Assembly (NCBI RefSeq): GCF_023897065.1 | Contig: NZ_JAMHIV010000003.1 | Location: forward strand, 1 to 64,000 | DNA: 64,000 nucleotides | Direction: 5' to 3' | From: Crossiella sp. SN42 | Lineage (GTDB): Bacteria; Actinomycetota; Actinomycetes; Mycobacteriales; Pseudonocardiaceae | Shown: piece after piece, positions 44,707-51,914 of the stretch | Numbering within the stretch: position 1 is the stretch's first letter | Layout: each line of letters starts with the position of its first letter | Translations under genes and position numbers: made by a program | Notes under the pieces: generated by a model | Databases searched by the model: none | What the model saw: only the letters and a program-made list of their open reading frames with translations | What the model was told of the DNA's origin: nothing

Positions 44707-45695
44707 GGGGAAAGCCGTTCCACGTCGCAGGAGCGGACTGTGTGCTCACCCGGCGTGGCGGTCGCCTCGTGGCCTTCCGGGATGGACAACCGCGGGCATC
44801 GGCTCCACTGTCGATGGTGAGCGAGGTCGTGCTCACCGGCCCGGTCAGCGTCACCACCGCGGTCATGCACCTGTTGCTGCGCAACGGTGTCCCGCTGATC
44901 CTGCTCTCCGGCACCGGCCGCCCCCTGGGCAGGATGGAGCCACCGAGCGCCCCGCACATCCAGGCCCGCACCCGGCAACTGGACCTCCACCGGGATCCGG
45001 CCACCCGCCTGGCGGTGGCCGCCCGCATCGTCTCCGGCAAGATCCACAACCAGGGTGTGCTGCTGCGCCGGCGTGCCCGCCGCAGCCTTGACCCGGATGC
45101 GGTGTGGACGGTGGTGAACCGGTTGGCCAAGCTGGAGGAGACCGCGGGGAGTGTCACAACGCTGCCCGCTCTGCTGGGTGTCGAGGGCGCGGCAGCGGGG
45201 GCCTACTTCGGTGTCATCCGCGGCTTGGTGGTGCCCGGTCATGGCTTCAGCACCCGGGACCGTGCGGGCCGCGACGTGGTCAACCAGTTGCTGAACTACT
45301 GTTCGGCGCTGCTGCGGGAGACCGTGGTCTCCGCACTGCTGTGCGCGGGACTGGACCCGTTCCTGTCGTTCCTGCACACCCCGGCACGGGGCCGGCTGAC
45401 GCTGGCCTTCGACCTCATGGAGGAGTGGCGCCCGGTGCTGCTGGAGTCCACCGTGCTCGCCCTTCTCGGCCTGGGCACGGCCACCGCCGCCGACATCGAG
45501 GACGGCAGACTCACCCGCCCCGTGGTCGCCGCCGCCATCAACCGCTTCCAGACCAGACTCGCCGCCCCGGCCCGCGGCTGGCCCGCGGTGGCAGGTGGCG
45601 TCACCTACGGCGAGGTGGTGCGCCGCCAGTCGCTGCGCCTGCGCGCCCACCTGCTCGATCCGGCCAGTGCCTACGAGCCATTTCGGTGGCGGTGA
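44700..45695 (+). CDS. cas1: Cas1 integrase
   Basis: A 331-residue Cas1, starting at the GTG that overlaps the RT stop. Metal-binding residues are Glu162 (LLGVEGAAAGAYF), His226 (LSFLHTPARGRL) and Asp238/Glu241 (LAFDLMEEWRPVLLES). The N-terminal beta domain (LRGKPFHVAGADCVLTRRGG) and helical catalytic domain are complete. It forms the spacer integrase with Cas2. Its stop overlaps the first cas2-like gene (GTGATGATG). Confidence 0.93.
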   Translation: MLRGKPFHVAGADCVLTRRGGRLVAFRDGQPRASAPLSMVSEVVLTGPVSVTTAVMHLLLRNGVPLILLSGTGRPLGRMEPPSAPHIQARTRQLDLHRDPATRLAVAARIVSGKIHNQGVLLRRRARRSLDPDAVWTVVNRLAKLEETAGSVTTLPALLGVEGAAAGAYFGVIRGLVVPGHGFSTRDRAGRDVVNQLLNYCSALLRETVVSALLCAGLDPFLSFLHTPARGRLTLAFDLMEEWRPVLLESTVLALLGLGTATAADIEDGRLTRPVVAAAINRFQTRLAAPARGWPAVAGGVTYGEVVRRQSLRLRAHLLDPASAYEPFRWR

Positions 45696-45970
45696 TGATG
45701 GTCCTGGAGTGGCTGGTGACCTTCGACGTACCCGGCGACCGTCCCCGCCGGGCCCTGACCCGTGTGCTGGAGGCGCTCGGCCCGCGCGTGGCCCACAGCG
45801 TGTTCCTGCTGCCCGCCACCCCCTCGGGCATCGATCAGCTGCTGACGCGGACGGCGGATCTGCTGGTGGGCGGGCATCTGCTGGCACTGCCGTCGTGTCC
45901 GCGCTGCCGTGTGGTCGTGCTGGGCCGAGATCTGGAGGAACTGCCGGATTCGGCGTGGATCGCGTGGTGA
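45692..45970 (+). CDS. Cas2-like protein, first of two
   Basis: A 92-residue protein with a Cas2-like ferredoxin fold: strand 1 LEWLVTFDVPGDRPRRAL with an acidic residue at its end, a helix, then VAHSVFLLPAT. A CPRC pair sits near the C-terminus (LPSCPRCRVVVLG). Starts GTG 45692, ATG 45695 or ATG 45698 are all possible and overlap cas1. It is followed by a second, better cas2 overlapping by 4 bases. Either it is a diverged structural Cas2 or a partner for heterodimer formation. Confidence 0.7.
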   Translation: MMMVLEWLVTFDVPGDRPRRALTRVLEALGPRVAHSVFLLPATPSGIDQLLTRTADLLVGGHLLALPSCPRCRVVVLGRDLEELPDSAWIAW

Positions 45971-46257
45971 GGGCACCGGTGGTCGTGGTCTACGACATCC
46001 TGGACGACCGCCGTAGGGCGCGGGTGCGCGCGGTGCTCGACCCGATCGCGGTCCGTTTCCAGCAGAGCGGCTGGTTGCTGCCGGCGGGGACCGGTGAGAC
46101 GGTGCGGTCCCTGACCCGCAGGCTCACCGAGGTCACCGCCCCTGCAGACCGGGTGCGCCTGCACGCTCCCTGCCCGGGATGTGTGGCGGCGGCACGATGG
46201 CTCCCCACCGGATCCGTGTGGACACTCCGTCCGTTCCCCGGCTGGGTCGTGAGTTGA
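45967..46257 (+). CDS. cas2: Cas2
   Basis: A 96-residue Cas2. The first strand VVVVYDILDDRRRARVRAVL carries the conserved Asp; FQQSGWLLPAGT is the second strand region. Like its neighbour it has a C-terminal CPGC pair (LHAPCPGCVAAARWL). GTG start overlaps the previous stop. Cas2 bridges the two Cas1 dimers in the integrase. Confidence 0.85.
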   Translation: MRAPVVVVYDILDDRRRARVRAVLDPIAVRFQQSGWLLPAGTGETVRSLTRRLTEVTAPADRVRLHAPCPGCVAAARWLPTGSVWTLRPFPGWVVS

Positions 46258-46289
46258 GAATCGTTGTCCCACCATGGAAAGGAGCGTCC

Positions 46290-47096
46290 GTGCCGGTGCG
46301 GATCAGGGTTGAGCTGGAACCCGAGCAGCCCACGGCGGTACCGCCGCCGCAGAACGCCCCAGCGGTCAACGCAGCCTTCCTCGCCGCGATCCGCGCCACC
46401 GACAAGGGCCTGGCCACGGCCCTGCACAACGCCCCCCGCTACAAGCCGTTCACTCTCACCCCGCTGCTGGACCACCAGGACGCCACCCCCACTGATCCGG
46501 GTCAACCGGCCAGGTTCGAGGTGGGCCTGCTGGCCGACGAACTGACCGCTCCGGTGCTGACTGCACTGCACGGACGTGCGCGCATCCGGGTCGGCACCAC
46601 GGGATACCGAGTCGCGGAGGTGGGGGTGGTCGCGGCGGCGAGCTACGAGGCTCTGGCCCACTCGGCGGCCACCCGCAACCGCTGGTCGTTCACCCTGATC
46701 ACCCCGGTCAGTTTCGCCACTGCCGCCAACGAAGGCGTCCGCCGCGAACGCCCTTGGCCGGACCCCGACCGCATCTTCACCAACCTCGCCAACCGCTGGG
46801 ACACCTTCGCCGGCGACGTCTGCCTCCCCCTCGCCGCGGGTGACCTGATCCGCGACAACCTGGAAACCACGGCTGGCACACTGCGCCTGGTGCCACACCT
46901 GGTCAAGGCCCCGGACATCCACCGCCAGGGCTCCGTCGGCGAGGTAACCTTCCGCGCCGCCTCCGCCACTGGAGCACCCGCGGAGGCGGTACGCGCGGTC
47001 GACGCCCTGGCCACCTTCGCCAACACCGCCGGTTTCGGTGACCGGACTGCGCTCGGCATGGGTTATGTGCGCCTCCACCAGGCCGGACTGCCGTAG
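46290..47096 (+). CDS. cas6: Cas6 pre-crRNA endonuclease
   Basis: A 268-residue Cas6-type RAMP with two ferredoxin-like halves, starting VPVRIRVELEPEQP (GTG, with GGAAAGGA upstream). The C-terminal glycine-rich loop is TAGFGDRTALGMGYVRLHQ. The histidine general base was not assigned with confidence. It is the last cas gene before array 1 and would process both arrays' transcripts. Confidence 0.85.
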   Translation: MPVRIRVELEPEQPTAVPPPQNAPAVNAAFLAAIRATDKGLATALHNAPRYKPFTLTPLLDHQDATPTDPGQPARFEVGLLADELTAPVLTALHGRARIRVGTTGYRVAEVGVVAAASYEALAHSAATRNRWSFTLITPVSFATAANEGVRRERPWPDPDRIFTNLANRWDTFAGDVCLPLAAGDLIRDNLETTAGTLRLVPHLVKAPDIHRQGSVGEVTFRAASATGAPAEAVRAVDALATFANTAGFGDRTALGMGYVRLHQAGLP

Positions 47097-47156
47097 GATG
47101 AGGCATCCGTTCCTTGACAACAGCAGACCGTTCCCTCGTGTCGTGACGCGGGCTGC

Positions 47157-47333
47157 CACAACCTCTGTGACAGCGTTATGGAGCAGGGGTTGGCGCACAA
47201 CATCAACAACTGTGTTGAGCAGCTGTAACGAGTGTACTCAAGATCGGGATGGTCTTTTGAAGGTGATCTTCGGGGACAGGTTGGCGCAAGGCGTCGCATC
47301 GTCGCAGGTCACAGGCGTCAAAATCGGGGTACC
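47157..47333 (+). promoter_or_regulatory. CRISPR leader, array 1
   Basis: About 177 bases before the first repeat that align with the region before array 2 (50293-50468). Shared blocks include CAACCTCTGTGACAGCGTTA and, 71 bases from the repeat, GTGATCTT then GGTTGGCGCA and GCGTCGCATCGTCGCAGGT. Conservation at fixed distance from the repeat indicates a true leader with the integration and promoter signals. Confidence 0.75.
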
Positions 47334-47930
47334 GTCGCAACCCTCCGCAAAACCGGGTCGGATTGAAACGATTTGCCTTCAGACAGCTCGAGCTGCATCA
47401 ACTGAGGTCGCAACCCTCCGCAAAACCGGGTCGGATTGAAACGCCTAATACACCCCAGAGAAGCGGAACGAGTTGTAGGGTCGCAACCCTCCGCAAAACC
47501 GGGTCGGATTGAAACTGGAGGCGGAGGCGGGAACCCGCGTACAGGGCTGTCGCAACCCTCCGCAAAACCGGGTCGGATTGAAACCGAAAGCATAGGCGGT
47601 GGAGATTGCCTGTTTGGGTCGCAACCCTCCGCAAAACCGGGTCGGATTGAAACCGAAAGCGGCGGCCATCAGGGTCGCAGTTGACTGTAGAGTCGCAACC
47701 CTCCGTAAAACCGGGTCGGATTGAAACGGAATCATGACGCTTCCTTTCGATGAAGTGTGTCGCAATCCTCCGCAAAACCGGGTCGGATTGAACCTCCAGG
47801 TGAACAGCAATTTGCCTGTTCAAAGTCGCGGCCCTCGGCAAAGCCGCGTCGGATTGAAACACTTTCCCGTGACGGTTCATGCGGGTTCTCGGGTGTTGTA
47901 GCCCTCAGTAAAATCGCGTCGGATTGAAAC
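47334..47930 (+). CRISPR. CRISPR array 1: nine 36-bp repeats, eight spacers
   Basis: Repeats start at 47334, 47407, 47480, 47549, 47618, 47692, 47759, 47825 and 47895. They begin GTCGCAACCCTCCGCAAAAC and end GGGTCGGATTGAAAC. Spacers are 37, 37, 33, 33, 38, 31, 30 and 34 bases. The first five repeats are identical, the sixth has one change, and the last three are increasingly degenerate (seventh ends ATTGAACC), so the leader end is on the left beside cas6 and the trailer on the right. The ATTGAAAC end would form the 5' handle of Cas6-processed crRNAs. Confidence 0.97.
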
Positions 47931-48141
47931 GACAGACGGCATCTTTACGGCCAATGCACTTGGGTTCGAAATGTTGCGCACGGTGCCGGGGCTATTTCGG
48001 CACGATGATAGGTTGTTGCAGTTGAAGATCCAACATTTCCGCAGCACTATGATCTCGTCGACGGAGGCAGGATTTCCTGTTGTCGATCTTGAGAAATGTC
48101 GAAAGCTGAATCAGGTCGACGACTGGTGATCTTCGTGCAGC

Positions 48142-48186
48142 ATAAAAGCGAGGTCCCGACCCGGCAGGTCGGGACCTCGCTTTTAT
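48142..48186. terminator. Strong bidirectional hairpin terminator
   Basis: A perfect 20-base stem (ATAAAAGCGAGGTCCCGACC and its complement) around a five-base loop, flanked by A and T runs. It stands between the array 1 trailer and the end of the E1-like gene, and so can terminate both the array transcript and the minus-strand ubiquitin-like operon. Confidence 0.9.
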
Positions 48187-48194
48187 GTTCGATT

Positions 48195-49094
48195 TTAGGC
48201 AGTCGGATCAGGTAGTGGGGCCGGAGTGGTGGTGAAGGTGGGGGTTCCGCCTCCATCGGCGAGGGCTCGGGGCGAGCCGGGGCCACAGGCGGGGCAGGTG
48301 TCATTGCGGGTGGCGGACAGGCTGGTCGTGGTGTCGGCGACCAGGTCAAGCAGGGTGTACGGGGTGTGCGGCCGCCAAGGGGTCAGCCAGTTGAGTAACT
48401 CGGCAACGGCATGGCCTGCGATGATCTGGTTGAGGAAAACCACGCTCGGTGTTGGCTCCGCTGGTGCGTCGGCGCGATATCCGATGGCGCGGACCGCAGC
48501 GGCGAACTCGGAGTCGAGCTCATGGGCTGCGGCGCGTGGGTCGTAGCCGGACAGGCACAGTAGACAGGGACCGGCCGGGCGGACCACGGCCACATGGCCG
48601 CCTGCCTCCAGGTATCCGGCCTCTGTCCGGCGCAGGTCGACGCCGGTATCGGCGTACCAGCGGCCGTACTGGACGGCCAGGCGGTTGAGCGCCCACCGTG
48701 GGGCATGACCATCAACCGCCCCGATCACCAGGTCAGCCGACCGCAGCTGCCGCCACGGCTCTGGCGTCAGGACGCTGCCGATGATCGCCTGGATCTCGAT
48801 GGTGGGGTTGATTGCCCGGGCGGTGCGTGCGGCCACATCGACCTTGGGCACAGCCTTTGCGGCGTCGTCGGGACCGGCGCCGATCAACCGGTTGAGGTTG
48901 CTTGGCTCGGCCACATCGGGGTCCAGCAGAATCAGTCCACCCACGCCGAGGTGTGCCAGTGCTTGCGTGATGAAGCTGCCTACGCCGCCGAGGCCGACCA
49001 CGGCCACCGTCGTCGAGGCCAACGCGTGCTGGGCCGTCGTGCCAAAAGCCGCTATCTGCCGGTCGAAGCGAGTGCTCCCGGTCAGTTCTGGCAC
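48195..49094 (-). CDS. E1-like / ThiF-family adenylating enzyme
   Basis: A 299-residue E1/ThiF/MoeB-fold protein, GTG start (VPELTGSTRFDRQIAAFG). The nucleotide loop VVGLGGVGSFITQALAHLGV, LLDPDVAEPSNLNRL and ADLVIGAVDGHAPRWALN (the catalytic Asp) are intact. Two Cys pairs (CLLC near 182-185, CPAC near 277-280) would bind zinc. It would adenylate the C-terminus of the ubiquitin-like protein. Third gene of a minus-strand operon, overlapping the JAB gene by 13 bases. Confidence 0.85.
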   Translation of the reverse strand: MPELTGSTRFDRQIAAFGTTAQHALASTTVAVVGLGGVGSFITQALAHLGVGGLILLDPDVAEPSNLNRLIGAGPDDAAKAVPKVDVAARTARAINPTIEIQAIIGSVLTPEPWRQLRSADLVIGAVDGHAPRWALNRLAVQYGRWYADTGVDLRRTEAGYLEAGGHVAVVRPAGPCLLCLSGYDPRAAAHELDSEFAAAVRAIGYRADAPAEPTPSVVFLNQIIAGHAVAELLNWLTPWRPHTPYTLLDLVADTTTSLSATRNDTCPACGPGSPRALADGGGTPTFTTTPAPLPDPTA

Positions 49095-49609
49095 AGCGTC
49101 ACCGCTTGGAGATGCTCGCCCAATACGGTCAGCGAGTGCAGCGGTAGCAGTGCGCCTGAGCGTGGATCGGTGAACGCCCCGGCGACCGATTCTCGGCCGA
49201 GCACGAGAGATGCCACCCCGATCGGTGGGTCGGCCGGCATCCGCATGAGGAAGTCACGGTGGGTCTCCCGCATGTTCGCCACGTCATGGCCAGAGAACGA
49301 GACGTGATCGGTCGCGAACGGGTGGGAGTGCACATCAATGAGGGACAGACCGGTCTCGTAGCAGGCGATAAGCAACTCACGTGTCACCGACGCCTCCGGA
49401 ACCACACTCACCGCGCTCTGGTGGGACAAGCCGCTGTCAGGCACCAGTACCACCCTGGTCACCAGCAGGTCCAGCACCGGTGAGCCCGAGTGGTCGGCCC
49501 ACCTGGTGGCTCTGGCCAGCAGGTACGCCATGCGTTCCTGCTCGCTGCCCAGCAGGTGTTCGCGCAGGTGCGACCACGAGCCGTCGCCGGTCCGTATCGA
49601 GGCGCGCAT
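49082..49609 (-). CDS. JAB/JAMM metallopeptidase
   Basis: A 175-residue Mov34/JAB-fold protein, starting MRASIRTGDGSWSHLREHLL. The zinc motif is present: SLIDVHSHPFATDHVSFSGHD (HxHP-x7-S-x2-D pattern). It is expected to mature the ubiquitin-like protein or remove it from targets. The ATG overlaps the stop of the Ubl-E2 gene by one base (TGATG). Confidence 0.88.
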   Translation of the reverse strand: MRASIRTGDGSWSHLREHLLGSEQERMAYLLARATRWADHSGSPVLDLLVTRVVLVPDSGLSHQSAVSVVPEASVTRELLIACYETGLSLIDVHSHPFATDHVSFSGHDVANMRETHRDFLMRMPADPPIGVASLVLGRESVAGAFTDPRSGALLPLHSLTVLGEHLQAVTLCQN

Positions 49610-50220
49610 CAGTCCGCGGTCCCCAGGTAGGTCCGAATCGCCTCGACGAAGCTGACCAGGGAGTCCTGCGCGGAGTCCCACCGGCCTTCCGGATCTTCCA
49701 GGTAGTACCAGCGGTATCCGGCCTCGGCGTAGGGGTTCTTGTAGTTGGTGAAGTAGTGCCCTGGAGTTCGGGTACGCAGTCCGTCTCGGCGGAAAAGATG
49801 ATCACCCAGGTAGAATCCGTCCGGAGCCGCTTCGGGATAGTTGACCGGCGGTGTGATCAACACCGAAGTGGTTCTGGGGCTCCAGTGCTGGGGCAGCCGA
49901 AACGTGGGGATGTGCACGTGGGATTCGTTCTCGGCCACCGTCAAGCCAGGGTAGGCGGCGGCCAGTTGTGTGGCTTCCTGCCTAATCCTCCACTTCCGCA
50001 TGGGCAGACTGGCCTTGGAATGCCGGGCGTGGTGGGTGAACGACTGTCGATTCGCCACCCGAATCCGCTGGTCGTCGGGCACGATGGTGTTGGCGTCCGT
50101 GTCCTGGCGAACCAGCACCCGGTCGGACGAGATTCCTGCTCGTCGCTTGATTTCCCGTCCTGACAATTGATCTTCGATCACTGGCACGTCGATCCCGTTG
50201 ATCCGGATCGTCCTACCCAT
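49609..50220 (-). CDS. Ubiquitin-like / E2-like fusion protein
   Basis: A 203-residue protein in two parts. Residues 1-55 (IRINGIDVPVIEDQLSGREI, then GISSDRVLVRQD and IVPDDQRIRV) form a short beta-grasp, multiubiquitin-type domain. Residues 70-200 resemble a prokaryotic E2 family E / UBC fold (HIPTFRLPQHWSPRTTSVLI, TPPVNYPEAAPDGFYL, WYYLEDPEGRW). The whole protein has no cysteine, so it cannot form an E2 thioester; either it is a non-catalytic E2 or transfer uses another residue. With the following JAB and E1 genes it makes a bacterial ubiquitin-like conjugation operon, a class with antiphage members (Bil). Confidence 0.75.
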   Translation of the reverse strand: MGRTIRINGIDVPVIEDQLSGREIKRRAGISSDRVLVRQDTDANTIVPDDQRIRVANRQSFTHHARHSKASLPMRKWRIRQEATQLAAAYPGLTVAENESHVHIPTFRLPQHWSPRTTSVLITPPVNYPEAAPDGFYLGDHLFRRDGLRTRTPGHYFTNYKNPYAEAGYRWYYLEDPEGRWDSAQDSLVSFVEAIRTYLGTAD

Positions 50221-50292
50221 GTGTGGCTCCCTTCGCTACCGTCACCCAGTAACGACGGATGGAGAACCGGTGGCTGCTCCCACGCTCCGCCG

Positions 50293-50468
50293 CAACCTCC
50301 GTGACACTGTTACTGAATGGAGGTCGCGGCAGAAGATCATTCTATCCGCTGAGCTGCGCAGATGCGTAAAATCAAGGTCAAGAAGGGCGAGTGAGAGTGA
50401 TCTTGGAGTGGAGGTTGGCGCATGGCGTCGCGTCGTCGCAGGTAAGGTTGGGTGTGTTGGGGGGTGCT
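50293..50468 (+). promoter_or_regulatory. CRISPR leader, array 2
   Basis: About 176 bases aligning with the array 1 leader: CAACCTCCGTGACACTGTTA at the far end and GTGATCTT, GGTTGGCGCA, GGCGTCGCGTCGTCGCAGGT near the repeat. Bases 50221-50292 before it probably hold the promoter of the minus-strand Ubl-E2 operon. Confidence 0.72.
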
Positions 50469-50783
50469 GTCGCGCCGCTGAGCAAAACCGCATCGGATTG
50501 AAACTGCAGGTAGGTATGAGATTCTAAATTTTAACCGTCGCGCCGCTGGGCAAAACCGCATCGGATTGAAACTGAACTGTGGACTCCACAAAGACATACG
50601 TGCATAGTCGCGCCGCTGGGCAAAACCGCATCGGATTGAAACCGAAAGCTAGCCCGCACGTCGTGCGCGATCAACAAGTCGCGCCGCTGAGCAAAACCGC
50701 ATCGGATTGAAACTGAAAGTACAGCGATGCTTGGCTTGACCTCGTAGGTCGCGCCGCTGAGCAAAACCGCATCACATTGCGAT
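50469..50783 (+). CRISPR. CRISPR array 2: five 36-bp repeats, four spacers
   Basis: Repeats start at 50469, 50537, 50607, 50678 and 50748. They begin GTCGCGCCGCTGAGCAAAAC (or TGGG in repeats 2-3) and end CGCATCGGATTGAAAC. Spacers are 32, 34, 35 and 34 bases. The last repeat is degenerate in its final 9 bases (CACATTGCGAT), marking the trailer. Orientation equals array 1, and the repeat shares its 3' half with the array 1 repeat while the 5' half differs. No cas genes lie next to it, so it probably depends on the same Cas6 and Cas1-Cas2. Confidence 0.96.
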
Positions 50784-51017
50784 GTCGTCCGCTCATGCTG
50801 TAGACGTGGTCGCCAAAGGCGTGAAGCGACCCAGCCGCCCGAGCGGAGGTGAGGTGTAGGAGATCGGCTGCGGCGCGGCGAGGAAGGTTTGACTGCTCAC
50901 ACAGCCGTGTGTAAGTGTCTCGAGCGTTCAAGCCAGAACCATCGCTAGACGGGTACCGGTCCGCGTTGGCGGCCGGGCCGGATGAGTCGCAGTGGGTGAC
51001 ACACCGGCCGGACCCAG
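50784..51017. other. Trailer region and upstream of 51018 gene
   Basis: No gene seen. It should contain the promoter of the coupled pair 51018-54118. Confidence 0.4.
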
Positions 51018-51914
51018 GTGGTTTCCATGGCTGGCCCAGCAGTGCCCGAGTTCCTTGAGATCGCGCGCGTCGTGTTCGACGAGACCCGGGCGGTGCGCCG
51101 CGATCTGCACCGCGTGCGCGGTGCACTCGGGTGTGATGCGGTGTACGAGTTGGCCGAGCGGTACCGCATCAGCGGTAACTGCCCGTGTGTCGACGAGTTC
51201 ACCGACGCCGTTGTGAAGGTGTGGCGGTACCTGGAGAGCAGGAATCCCGACGAAGTCCGCTCCTACGGGGCGATGGCCCGCGCACACTGCCAACTGCGGA
51301 TCGTCGGTGACCTGGTGCGAGCGCGACGCGGCGCCCGGGGACTGCAGCGCACCGAGTACCTGGCTGACTCGGTGATCGGGCGGGCGTTGGCCACAGACCA
51401 GCAGCGGGCCCTGTTGCGGCACCTGGCCGATGAGGCCGCCTCCTCGGCGCCGCTCGGTAGTGACGCCCAGTTGCTGGGCCGGTTGGCCGAGTTGCGGGCC
51501 CAGGAGTTCGGCGGCAGCCGGGAGCAGCACCGCGCGGGCGTCGTCGCCGACCTGCCCGTGGTGCGGGAGGCCGCGCTCCGGCATGGCCGGCGGCGCCGCG
51601 ACGGTAACGGGGACCTGGTGTCGTGGTGGGAGTTCTACATCGAGACAGGCCTCGGCCGCCGGGAGCGGCTCAACCTTCTCGTGGACGTCGATCTCGCCCA
51701 TCCCCACACCGACCACGTTGAGGATGAGGTCGTCGTGAGCGCGGTACTCAACCACGCCCGGAACGGGACCGATGTCCCCACCCTGATCACCCACCTCGGC
51801 CGACTGGGCCTGGTGAACGCCCGCCTGGGAGCGGAATTGCTCGCGGATCCGAACCGGCGGGATCGCGCGAGCAGGGCCGTCGCCGAGTTGGTCGCGGCTA
51901 CCGTGACACCATGA
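51018..51914 (+). CDS. Unknown protein, possible sigma-70-like N-terminal half
   Basis: A 298-residue soluble, helical, Arg- and Ala-rich protein. GTG at 51018 or ATG at 51027 (MAGPAVPEFLEIARVVFDET) may be used. The segment DEFTDAVVKVWRYLES followed by VRSYGAMARAHCQLRIVGDL and VRARRGARG recalls sigma-70 region 2 helices, but the match is weak and no region 4 is evident. Its stop overlaps the start of the CARF/HEPN-like gene (ATGA), so it is probably a partner or regulator of that protein. Confidence 0.7.
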   Translation: MVSMAGPAVPEFLEIARVVFDETRAVRRDLHRVRGALGCDAVYELAERYRISGNCPCVDEFTDAVVKVWRYLESRNPDEVRSYGAMARAHCQLRIVGDLVRARRGARGLQRTEYLADSVIGRALATDQQRALLRHLADEAASSAPLGSDAQLLGRLAELRAQEFGGSREQHRAGVVADLPVVREAALRHGRRRRDGNGDLVSWWEFYIETGLGRRERLNLLVDVDLAHPHTDHVEDEVVVSAVLNHARNGTDVPTLITHLGRLGLVNARLGAELLADPNRRDRASRAVAELVAATVTP

